In this document: positions 50,813 through 58,548 of the stretch, in pieces
How the letters are laid out: the number at the start of each line of letters is the position of its first letter
Position numbering within the stretch: the first letter of the stretch is position 1
Assembly: GCF_000428945.1 (NCBI RefSeq)
Contig: NZ_AUAX01000004.1
Span: 62,001-126,000, forward strand
Direction: 5' to 3'
Source: Hamadaea tsunoensis DSM 44101
Lineage (GTDB): Bacteria; Actinomycetota; Actinomycetes; Mycobacteriales; Micromonosporaceae
Length of the DNA stretch: 64,000 nucleotides
Made by a program: the position numbers and the translations under genes
Notes under the pieces: generated by a model
The model's database searches: none
Told to the model about the DNA's origin: nothing
Seen by the model: the letters and a program-made list of their open reading frames with translations, nothing else

Positions 50813-52333
50813 ATGGACCTGATCTTCGGAAGCTTCGTCACGCCGTCCGCGCAGCAGCCGCGTACCGTGGTCCGGCTCGCGCAGCTGGCCGAACAGGCCG
50901 GCCTGGACCTCGTCACCTTCCAGGATCATCCCTACCAGCCGGCGTTCCTCGACACCTGGACCCTGATGTCCTACGTGGCGGCCGTCACCGAGCGGATCAC
51001 CCTGTCCGCCAACGTGCTCAACCTGCCGCTGCGCCAGCCCGTCGTCATCGCGCGCAGCGCCGCCAGCCTCGACCTGCTCAGCGGCGGCCGGGTCGAGCTG
51101 GGGATCGGCGCGGGCGGCTTCTGGGACGCGATCGAGGCCGCCGGCGGCCGGCGGCTCACCCCGGGCCAGTCCGTCGACGCGCTCGCCGAGGCGATCACGA
51201 TCATCCGCGAGATCTGGGCGGCCGACCAGCGCGGCGGCGTACGCGTCGACGGCCGGTACCATCGTGCGACCGGAGCCAAGCGCGGTCCGGCGCCCGCCCA
51301 CGACATGGGCATCTGGGTCGGCGCGTACAAGCCGCGGATGCTGCGCCTGATCGGGGCCGCGGCCGACGGCTGGCTGCCCAGCCTGCCCTACCTGTCCGGC
51401 GGCCCGGCCGACCTCGCCGAGATGAACAAGCACATCGACGACGCCGCGCAGACGGCCGGCCGCGACCCGGCGAACATCCGGCGGCTGCTCAACATCGGCG
51501 GCCAGTTCACCCAGCGGGCCACCGGCCTGCTCGCCGGGCCGCCCGACAGCTGGGCCGAGGACCTCGCCGGCATCGCGCTGGACTACGGCATCAGCGGCTT
51601 CATCATGATGGGCGACGACCCCACCACCATCCAGCGGTACGCCGAAGAGGTCGCCCCGGCCGTCCGTGAACTGGTCGCCGCCGAGCAGAAGCCCGCGCCG
51701 CCCACCTCGGAACCCGAGTCGCGACCGGAGATCGTGGCGGTGACGGCGCCGCCGACCGAGCGGCTGAGCTCCCGGCAACCGTGGGACGAGTCGGACCGCC
51801 CGACAGCACCGGCCGCTCCCGAGGGCCAGGTCTACTCGGACCGGGCCAAGGCCGCCGGTGCCCACCTCGTGGAGGTGCATGATCACCTGCGAGCCGAGCT
51901 TGCCCAGCTGCGCGACCTCCTCCAGCAGGTACGCGACGGCGCCGTCGACGTCGGCCGCGCCCGGCAGGCCGTCAACGAGATGGCGATCCGGCAGAACAAC
52001 TGGACGCTCGGGGCGTACTGCGCGGCGTACTGCGGCATGCTGACGCAGCACCACGGCATCGAGGACGCCTCGATCTTCCCGCACCTGCGCCGGGCCGACC
52101 CGGGCCTGGCGCCCGTGGTCGACCGGCTCGAACAGGAGCACCACGTCATCCACAGCATCGTCGGCGAGGTCGACCGCGCTCTGGTGAACCTCGTCGGGCA
52201 TCCGGACGACTTCGGTCCCGTCCAGGACGCCCTGGATACGCTGACGGACGCGTTGCTGTCGCATCTCGCGTACGAGGAAAGGGAGATCACGGAGCCGCTC
52301 GCGCGGTTCGGGTTCTACTCCGGCCAGCTGTAG
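50813..52333 (+). CDS. LLM-class flavin oxidoreductase fused to a hemerythrin-like domain
   Basis: A 506-residue fusion. Residues 1-285 are a luciferase-like (LLM) oxidoreductase, with LDLVTFQDHPYQPAFLDTWT and VELGIGAGGFWDAIEAAGGR, typical of actinobacterial F420-dependent enzymes. A Pro/Glu-rich linker spans about 285-350. Residues 350-500 form an HHE/hemerythrin domain with His/Glu positions in LVEVHDHLRAE, MLTQHHGIEDASIFP, EQEHHVIHS and LSHLAYEEREI. The hemerythrin part could sense or deliver oxygen, iron or NO. ATG 50813 is leaderless after TATGCT. A palindrome upstream and the convergent ArsR gene suggest redox or metal control. Confidence 0.85.
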   Translation: MDLIFGSFVTPSAQQPRTVVRLAQLAEQAGLDLVTFQDHPYQPAFLDTWTLMSYVAAVTERITLSANVLNLPLRQPVVIARSAASLDLLSGGRVELGIGAGGFWDAIEAAGGRRLTPGQSVDALAEAITIIREIWAADQRGGVRVDGRYHRATGAKRGPAPAHDMGIWVGAYKPRMLRLIGAAADGWLPSLPYLSGGPADLAEMNKHIDDAAQTAGRDPANIRRLLNIGGQFTQRATGLLAGPPDSWAEDLAGIALDYGISGFIMMGDDPTTIQRYAEEVAPAVRELVAAEQKPAPPTSEPESRPEIVAVTAPPTERLSSRQPWDESDRPTAPAAPEGQVYSDRAKAAGAHLVEVHDHLRAELAQLRDLLQQVRDGAVDVGRARQAVNEMAIRQNNWTLGAYCAAYCGMLTQHHGIEDASIFPHLRRADPGLAPVVDRLEQEHHVIHSIVGEVDRALVNLVGHPDDFGPVQDALDTLTDALLSHLAYEEREITEPLARFGFYSGQL

Positions 52334-52334
52334 G

Positions 52335-52679
52335 TCAGCGGCGGGCGGCGGGGGCGTCGGCGCGCAGGTCGTCCAGCAGGCCGACCTGCGTGGCGAGGAC
52401 CTCGGTGAGGATCCGCCGGGCGACCGCGAGCAGCTCGGCCACCTGCGGCGAGACGAGCGAGTAGTAGACGGTCGAACCTTCCTTGCGGGTGACCACGAGG
52501 TTCATCTTGCGCAGGACCGACAGCTGCTGGGACAGGTGGGCGGCCTCGATGCCCACCTCTGGCAGCATCTCCGACACCGAGTGCTCACGCTCGGACAGCA
52601 GCTCCAGGACGCGGATGCGGGCCGGGTGCGCGAGCGCCTTGAAGAACTCGGCCTTGACCTGATAGAGCGGCCTGCTCAT
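52335..52679 (-). CDS. ArsR family transcriptional repressor
   Basis: A 114-residue winged helix-turn-helix protein: KALAHPARIRVLELLSEREH, MLPEVGIEAAHLSQQLSVLR as recognition helix, and VVTRKEGSTVYYSL as wing. There is no CxC or other obvious metal site, so the signal may be redox or ligand based. It converges with the LLM-hemerythrin gene (1-nt gap between stops), whose promoter holds an 18-bp palindrome it may bind. ATG 52679 has GGGGGAG upstream. Confidence 0.85.
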   Translation of the reverse strand: MSRPLYQVKAEFFKALAHPARIRVLELLSEREHSVSEMLPEVGIEAAHLSQQLSVLRKMNLVVTRKEGSTVYYSLVSPQVAELLAVARRILTEVLATQVGLLDDLRADAPAARR

Positions 52680-52786
52680 GCTCCCCCTTCCGCGATCGTT
52701 GGACCGACCTTACCGCCTCCGGGGCGCCCGTCCCGGGGCGGAGGCGCGTGCCGCGACACGTTGGGGTCGTACCCTCTCCGCCGGAG

Positions 52787-52818
52787 ATGATGACTTGCTA
52801 AGATTCGCAAGTCGTCAT
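52787..52818. promoter_or_regulatory. Inverted repeat enclosing a -10 box
   Basis: GACTTGC (52792-52798) pairs with GCAAGTC (52807-52813), and ATGA/TCAT extend it outward with one mismatch. The 8-nt centre contains TAAGAT, a -10-like box for the plus-strand gene at 52851. A repressor here would block that promoter. Confidence 0.6.
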
Positions 52819-52850
52819 CCGAAGACGGGGACGGGTCAGGGAGGCGGTCG

Positions 52851-53597
52851 ATGCTCCACGATCCTGCGTCCCGCTGGCCGACGCTGCTGTGCGTACGGAC
52901 CAGGGGAGGCGTGTCCGCGGCCGACGAGCAAGCCGCCGCGGAGACGATCGGTGAGGTGCTGCGCGGCCACCCGCCCGCGCGCGACGCCCGGCTGCGCGTC
53001 ACCGCCCGGCCCGGTTACGCCCTCGTCCAGGTCAACCTGCGCGTCGGCGCCACCGACGCCCGCGTCCAGGTCGCCGGTACCGTCACCCGCACCACGATCG
53101 TCATGGCCGCCGACCGCCTCCGCAGCCAGATCGAGCGCATCAGGGCCGGCGGGGCCACGTGGTCCAGCCCCTACCGGCCGTTCGCCGGCCAGCACGCCGC
53201 CGCGCTCATCGCCCGCCGGAAGACCTGCGAGCTGCGTACTCTCACGCCGCCTGAGGCCGCCGCCGTCCTGGCCGACCTCGACCATCACATCCACCTGTAC
53301 GCCGACAGCGCGACCGGTGCCGACGCGGCCGTGTACCGCCTCGGGCACGGCCTGCGGGTGGCGCGCTCGGGCCGGGCGCCGATCACCCCGACCGGCGCGC
53401 CCACCGTGGACGCCGAAGTGCCGACGCTGACCCTCGCGCAGGCGATCATCCGGCTCAAGAACGCGCAGTCGCCGTTCGTCTTCTTCACCGACGCCGCGAC
53501 CGGCCGCGGCAACGTCCTCTACCAGCGCTACGACCGGGAGCTCGGACTTCTCATGCCGGCACGGGAGGACACCGTGGCGGGCGACCATGCGAGCTGA
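52851..53597 (+). CDS. Ribosome-hibernation-factor-like protein (HPF/S30AE C-terminal domains)
   Basis: A 248-residue protein. The C-terminal domain (about 185-240: TLTLAQAIIRLKNAQSPFVF, NVLYQRYDRELGLLMP) matches the dimerisation domain of hibernation-promoting factors. A weaker copy lies at about 125-170 (TPPEAAAVLADLDHHIHLYA, then AAVYRLGHGLRVA). The N-terminal 100 residues are a beta-rich region (YALVQVNLRVGATDARVQVA) that may replace the normal ribosome-binding S30AE domain. It probably preserves ribosomes in dormancy or stress. It overlaps the next gene by 11 nt. Confidence 0.75.
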   Translation: MLHDPASRWPTLLCVRTRGGVSAADEQAAAETIGEVLRGHPPARDARLRVTARPGYALVQVNLRVGATDARVQVAGTVTRTTIVMAADRLRSQIERIRAGGATWSSPYRPFAGQHAAALIARRKTCELRTLTPPEAAAVLADLDHHIHLYADSATGADAAVYRLGHGLRVARSGRAPITPTGAPTVDAEVPTLTLAQAIIRLKNAQSPFVFFTDAATGRGNVLYQRYDRELGLLMPAREDTVAGDHAS

Positions 53598-53859
53598 CAA
53601 GACCGCCGCCTGGCAGTGCTACCTGATCATCAACGAGGCGATCCTGCCCGCCATACACCGCAACGGCGGCCAGGGCATCAACGGCGACCTGGCACGGCTG
53701 CGCGTCGAGCTGGCCTGCCACAATCGACATTGGACGGACGGGCGTCATCTGCTGTCCAGTGCGGCCCAGGCCGAGGCCCGCTGGAACACCGGCGCGGCCG
53801 AGGAGTCGACCGTCACCCTCACGCGCCTGGCGCGGCAGCTGTTCCAGCTGTCCCAGTAA
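53587..53859 (+). CDS. Small hypothetical protein
   Basis: A 90-residue helical protein that starts inside the hibernation-factor-like gene. It reads MRADKTAAWQCYLIINEAIL at the N-terminus and TLTRLARQLFQLSQ at the end. It is probably co-translated with its upstream neighbour and may be its partner. No family is recognised. Confidence 0.55.
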   Translation: MRADKTAAWQCYLIINEAILPAIHRNGGQGINGDLARLRVELACHNRHWTDGRHLLSSAAQAEARWNTGAAEESTVTLTRLARQLFQLSQ

Positions 53860-53967
53860 GCGCCTCCTCGAAGAACCGGGCCGGCTCCGCCGGCGCGGCC
53901 GTCACATACGTGGCACGTCATACAGGTCGGGCCGCGGTCACACGATCCGCGAACACAGACGCCCTCT

Positions 53968-56814
53968 TCAGAAGTTCCAGGCAATCCACGCTCGGGCGTC
54001 GATACCCCAGTGCGCCACGGCGACGACGAAGAACCCGAGGACGAAGCCGAGGGCCAGACTGAGCAGTCCCGTGGCCCCGGCGACCCCGGCCGACACGTCG
54101 GCGTCGCCGCCGAAGAGTTCGGCGACCGCGACGACGGCGCCGACGATGAACACGATGATCGTGAGACCGATGAAGGTACCGATGAAGGCGAACCAGTCGC
54201 CGCCGTCCAGGTGTGGCTTGACGAGCAGGCGCGACAACGCCGCGCCACCGCTGAAGGCGATGACGGCGATGACGGCGGCGCCGAGGAGTCCCAGTGCGGC
54301 CTTGGGAATCCGCTGGCGGCTGCGAGCCCGTGCTTCCTTTGACTGGAGGTCCCAGACGCCGTCGATCCAGGCTCGCCCGCTCGGGGACGCATCGGCCATC
54401 GTCGCCGCCGCCCGGCTGCCTCTCGTCCATCGGTCGAAGGCGGTTCTGTTCATGACCGCGTAGCAGAGATCCTCGCGTCCCTTGCCGTCCAGCACGGCGA
54501 CGATCCCGGCGAGGTCCTGCTCGGTGCGTTTCGCGGTGACGGCCAGGATTTCCAGGCCCACAGGGGTGTACTCCTCGGTGCCGGCCGGGCAGATCCGGTC
54601 GAGCAGGTCAGCCGTGGCCTGCGCCGATCGGCCCGCGACACCGGCGACGATCGCCTTGCGGACATCCGCCGTCGCGGTCGTCAGGAGATCAAGGACCTCC
54701 TCGGTCGGCTGGCCGTGACCCGCGCCGGCATATATCGCCAAGACGAGCCCGGCCTCGCCCTGCCTTCCGAATTCCGTGGTCAGCTCCACCGCGTCGGCGC
54801 GCGCCGCCAGATGTACGCCGAGAGCGGCGGTGGAACGGGTGTGCGCGCGAGCCTCGGTGCTGCTCGGGCTCAGACGCAAGGCCCTCTGTTGCTCGGCGGA
54901 CGGCTGCAACCACAGCCAGAGGGCTTGGACGTCGGATCGGCTGCGCGTTGCGGCCAGCGCCAGAATGTCTGACGCCGCAACGGAATCACCCGCCTTCTGC
55001 AGCGCGAGCACCAGGTCGACGAGTTCGTTCACCGGCCGCGATTCGGTGGCGCTGACGACCGCCTCGCTGTCGGCGGTCCGGCCCTCCTTGAGGAGCAGGC
55101 CGATGAGCTTGTGGACGACGTCGGGGGTACGCCGCCAGCCGGCCCAGCGCAGGACCGCCTCGGCGTCCTCTTCACCGCCGGGCACCGCCCGCAGTGCCGC
55201 GACCATCGCAGCCAAGTCCTCGAAGGACAGAGTTTCGGCCCAGCCGAGTATCAAGCTGGCGGCGTCGTCGCGGTCCAGATCCCGCAGGGCCACGACCAGT
55301 TGTGCCGCGTCGGACATCGGCCGTTGGCGGAACTCGTCGATCATCTCCGACAGTTCGCCCGTCCGCGCGGCCGTGGCGATGAGCGAAAGCACCTCGGCGA
55401 CGTCCGCGGGCGTCCGGGACACCGCCACCGACCGGAGCATCGCGTCCGCGTAGGCGTTCAGGTCGGCCGGCTCGGAGAGGCGCAGCATCGCGGCCAGCTC
55501 GACCGCCTCCGACGGCGGGCGTACCTGGGCCGCCGAGGTCAGCATCGCAGTGATGTCGTCGGGCCCGCCCGCGTGCAGCAGAGCCTGCGCCACCAGTGCC
55601 GTCTCGTGCGCGGGGCGGCCGCCACCGGCCGCCGCCAGCAAGACGTCCGCGTCGCTCGGGCGGCCGGCGGCTCGCACGGCCGCGGCCAGATCCGCGACGT
55701 CGCCCGGCGGGCGGGTGACGGCGGCCTTCTTCAGCAGGCCGACCGCGTGGGCGTCCTTGCCGATGGCGCGTACGGCGGCAACGAGGGTCACGACGTCGGC
55801 GATCGGCCGGTCCTTGGCGGCGGTGTCGAGGGTGTGCGGATCGTCGAGGGCTCGGCTGATCCGCCGCAGGGTCGCCAACTCGCTCGCGGCGCCTTGTGGT
55901 GCGGCGGCTTGCATCGCGGCCCTCGCCCGCACCAGCGGATCGCTGTCCCCGGTCAGCTCGGCCGCGAGCCGGAACGTCGCCACGCCCGGCGCCTCCCCGG
56001 CGGCGGGCGGGGTCGGCAGCTCGCGGACGCCGGCGGCGCTGCGCGCCAGGATGATCGAGATCGGCCCTTCGCCGCCGGCCACGGAGAACTGCGGATTCTG
56101 CTTCGCTTCCAAGTCCTTGACGCGCCGGTACGCGTACGCGTAGGCCTCCTCGGCCGTCACGTAGCCGTCGTTGTCGGCGTCCGCGTCGCCCGACCGCAGC
56201 CCTTCGACGAGGGCCGTGGTGAACACCGAGCCCGCGGGTTGCGCCCCTGCGACCTGCTCGCCCTCGAACGAGTACTCGGTGGATCGCGAGGCGGTGAGGA
56301 CCACCCGCCCGCGGCCCTGCGTCTGCAATTTGGTGATCTCGACCTCGCGGAGCCCCGGCTCGCCGCCCGACTTGCCTTCGACGAACCGGCCGCTGTAGCA
56401 GCAGTCGAGGATCACGAGCTGCCGCCACACCCGGCAGTCGTCCAGCAGTTGCTTGATCCTGGCCGACTCCATGGCCGTCGCCGCGAGGTTCTTCTTGACC
56501 GTGTCCCGGGCGGCGAAGTAGAGACGGTTGGACTCGTCGAGCAGGCCGTGACACGACAGGTACACCAGCACCAGGTCGTTGACGCTCGTGCCCTGCAGGA
56601 ACGTCTCCAAGGCGATCATCATCTCGCGGGCGGACGCGTCGACCACCTGGGTCACCTCGAAACCGCCGAGCTGCGCGTCGGCCAGGATCTCGGCCAGGTC
56701 GGCGGCGTCGCGTACCGGCGCGCGCAGCGCCCGCAGCTGAGGGTCCTCGTACTCGCTGATCGCGACCACGAGGGCCAGCCGCCGCTCGGGCGGCAGCTCA
56801 GGCGCCGGGCGCAC
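53968..56814 (-). CDS. Caspase-family protein with helical repeats and membrane tail
   Basis: A 948-residue protein. The N-terminal caspase domain (1-270) has catalytic His89 in LSCHG and Cys139 in LDCCYSG. An EF-hand-like loop DADNDGYVTAEE lies near 235. Residues about 340-665 contain roughly ten repeats of about 32 residues, each starting RP or RT (RPPGDVADLAAAVRAAGRPS, RPVNELVDLVLALQKAGDSV), a TPR/PPR-like helical array. Four hydrophobic helices at about 820-948 anchor it in the membrane. The EACC1 gene upstream overlaps it by 17 nt. By analogy with other EACC1-coupled effectors it may cause cell death on a conflict signal. Confidence 0.85.
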   Translation of the reverse strand: MRPAPELPPERRLALVVAISEYEDPQLRALRAPVRDAADLAEILADAQLGGFEVTQVVDASAREMMIALETFLQGTSVNDLVLVYLSCHGLLDESNRLYFAARDTVKKNLAATAMESARIKQLLDDCRVWRQLVILDCCYSGRFVEGKSGGEPGLREVEITKLQTQGRGRVVLTASRSTEYSFEGEQVAGAQPAGSVFTTALVEGLRSGDADADNDGYVTAEEAYAYAYRRVKDLEAKQNPQFSVAGGEGPISIILARSAAGVRELPTPPAAGEAPGVATFRLAAELTGDSDPLVRARAAMQAAAPQGAASELATLRRISRALDDPHTLDTAAKDRPIADVVTLVAAVRAIGKDAHAVGLLKKAAVTRPPGDVADLAAAVRAAGRPSDADVLLAAAGGGRPAHETALVAQALLHAGGPDDITAMLTSAAQVRPPSEAVELAAMLRLSEPADLNAYADAMLRSVAVSRTPADVAEVLSLIATAARTGELSEMIDEFRQRPMSDAAQLVVALRDLDRDDAASLILGWAETLSFEDLAAMVAALRAVPGGEEDAEAVLRWAGWRRTPDVVHKLIGLLLKEGRTADSEAVVSATESRPVNELVDLVLALQKAGDSVAASDILALAATRSRSDVQALWLWLQPSAEQQRALRLSPSSTEARAHTRSTAALGVHLAARADAVELTTEFGRQGEAGLVLAIYAGAGHGQPTEEVLDLLTTATADVRKAIVAGVAGRSAQATADLLDRICPAGTEEYTPVGLEILAVTAKRTEQDLAGIVAVLDGKGREDLCYAVMNRTAFDRWTRGSRAAATMADASPSGRAWIDGVWDLQSKEARARSRQRIPKAALGLLGAAVIAVIAFSGGAALSRLLVKPHLDGGDWFAFIGTFIGLTIIVFIVGAVVAVAELFGGDADVSAGVAGATGLLSLALGFVLGFFVVAVAHWGIDARAWIAWNF

Positions 56815-57175
56815 GGCCGGCCAGCCAGTCCTGGATGAGGCGCTCCTGCTGCTCGGCCGACACGTTGCTCAGGATCAGCTTGCGGTCGCCGTCGTGGATC
56901 TCGACGGAGTGCCGCGTACGCCGTGCCCACGAACCGATCGCGGCCAGCACCGACAGCAGCGACGCGACGCCGCCGAGGTGGACCTCCAGCGCACCGATGA
57001 CCTCGCCAAGGCCCTTGGCCCGCTCCGGTTCATCGGCCGGGATCTTGGCGACCCGCTCCACGTCCAGCCGGCGCAGCTCGTCGCCCAGCAGCTGGGCGAG
57101 CTTCGCCAGTTCGCCGTCGTCGACATCCGCGTCCCGTACCACTGCCAGCCGTACCGCGTCGTCCGCCACCGTCAC
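56798..57175 (-). CDS. EACC1-type effector-associated protein
   Basis: A 125-residue protein that fits the effector-associated constant component 1 family: a beta-alpha N-terminus (VADDAVRLAVVRDADVDDGE), a central hydrophobic helix (ALEVHLGGVASLLSVLAAIG) and the C-terminal ARRTRHSVEIHDGDRKLILS block. EACC1 proteins precede diverse effectors such as caspases and trypsins and are thought to signal or restrain them. I chose GTG 57175 because GAGGTGA precedes it; a longer start at 57220 has no such site. It overlaps the caspase gene by 17 nt. Confidence 0.8.
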   Translation of the reverse strand: MTVADDAVRLAVVRDADVDDGELAKLAQLLGDELRRLDVERVAKIPADEPERAKGLGEVIGALEVHLGGVASLLSVLAAIGSWARRTRHSVEIHDGDRKLILSNVSAEQQERLIQDWLAGRAPGA

Positions 57176-57198
57176 TGCGATCACCTCGACGAGCGATG

Positions 57199-57520
57199 CT
57201 ATCGGCCCGAATTCCTCCACAGTGTCGGGTCATCGGATCGGTCGCCTCCGCCATACGGTTCATCGTCGCCGACCCGGCGGCCGCCGACCTCCAGATCGCG
57301 GGAAGCGTTGTGGTCGAACGCTTCGGACTCTGCGATGGTCTGGCAGGTCGGGCACACCAGCCCGACGCCGCGCCATCTGTGCCAGCCGTCGATCTGCGGT
57401 CGCGTCGTCCAAGTTCGCCGTCAGCTTCGCCGGGTACGCGGGGCGGTCCTTGTTCGGCCGCGCACGGTCCACATCGTCTGCCCGCTTGTGCGATGCGCCG
57501 TGGACGGGGCGGATCACTAC
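57199..57520 (-). pseudogene. Possible degenerate gene with a CPTCQ motif
   Basis: The 400-nt gap between the EACC1 gene and the secreted-protein gene has two protein-like minus-strand segments in different frames: DRPAYPAKLTANL (about 57455-57415) and WTTRPQIDGWHRWRGVGLVC continuing PTCQTIAESEAFD to a TAG at 57199-57201. They may be one small protein broken by a shift. No start or ribosome site is clear. Nothing else is seen in the gap. Confidence 0.25.
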
Positions 57521-57576
57521 GGTCGGTAGGACACGCGTACCGGAGGGTGCCGGGCGCGGCGAGACGAAGGATGATC

Positions 57577-58548
57577 ATGCTGCTGGCTTCCCGTGCGGCC
57601 GCGCGCCCGATCCGGCTCCTGCTGGCGCTGCTGGCTCTTCTGGCCGGAGCGCTGGCCACCCCGACGGCGGCGTACGCGAAGGGGGACCTGCTCGGCGGGC
57701 TGTGGCAGACCGAGCACGGCAGCGTCATCAAGTTCTCCCCGACGGCCGGCGGCCGGTACGCGGGCGACCTCGCGCGGCCGGGCAGCGGGCCGTGCTGGAG
57801 CTGGAACATCCTCGTGAACGGCGATGACAACCGCCACTTCACCGGTTCGATGAACCTCTACGACTACGACGCGGCGGGCAACTGCACGGGCAACCCGCAG
57901 GCCGCCGCGATCACGATCGACGTCGCGCGGGACGGCAAGAAGCTGACTCTCCGCTACACCGATCCGGCGTCACTGGGCTGCTGCGAGGAGCCCTTCACGT
58001 TCACCCGGATCGGTCCGCCGGGCCCGGGTGCCGAGAGCGGTCCGGCCTGGTGGCAGATCGGGCTGATCGCGGCCGGCGTCTTGGTGGTCGCGGCGGTTGT
58101 CGTGGTGGGCGTCATCTATCTCTGGCCGCTGATCGCCGGGGGTGGTGCGGTTGCCGGGGGTGGTACGGCCGTCGGCGTCGGGACCGCGGCCACCGCCGGC
58201 GCGGAGGTGGGCGCCGGGACCGTGGTCGTCGAGACCGTCACCGGCACGGTCGCGACCGGTGCCGTCGAGACCGGCGCCGCCGAGGGTGCGGCGGCCGCGG
58301 CCAACCCGTTCGCGGGCGCGGCCGAAGGGCTCCCGATTCCGGAGGCCCCCGCGCCGAATCCGTTCGCGGGCGCGGGTGAGCCCCCCGCGAACCCGTTCGC
58401 CGGAGCCGGCGAGCCGGTGGCGCCGCCGCAGGCCACTCCCGTGGAGCCGCCGCCGGGGACGCGGATCAGCCCCGAAGACCTGCTCAAGATCCAGGAGGGG
58501 CATCCGCCGCTGGACGGTCCGACTCTCGACACGGGCCCGACCCGCTGA
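57577..58548 (+). CDS. Secreted membrane-anchored protein with NPFAGA repeats
   Basis: A 323-residue exported protein. The signal peptide is at about 1-30 (LLLALLALLAGALATPTAAY, cleavage after AYA). The extracellular domain follows (about 30-145; WQTEHGSVIKFSPTAGGRYA, DPASLGCCEEPFTF), somewhat DUF2147-like. A membrane helix lies at about 158-180. A Gly/Ala/Val-rich stretch leads to a Pro-rich tail containing three NPFAGA repeats. ATG 57577 has GAAGG upstream; 57571 is an alternative. The C-terminal tail would be cytosolic, and NPF motifs could bind partners. It converges with the glycosyltransferase gene (65-nt overlap). Confidence 0.65.
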   Translation: MLLASRAAARPIRLLLALLALLAGALATPTAAYAKGDLLGGLWQTEHGSVIKFSPTAGGRYAGDLARPGSGPCWSWNILVNGDDNRHFTGSMNLYDYDAAGNCTGNPQAAAITIDVARDGKKLTLRYTDPASLGCCEEPFTFTRIGPPGPGAESGPAWWQIGLIAAGVLVVAAVVVVGVIYLWPLIAGGGAVAGGGTAVGVGTAATAGAEVGAGTVVVETVTGTVATGAVETGAAEGAAAAANPFAGAAEGLPIPEAPAPNPFAGAGEPPANPFAGAGEPVAPPQATPVEPPPGTRISPEDLLKIQEGHPPLDGPTLDTGPTR

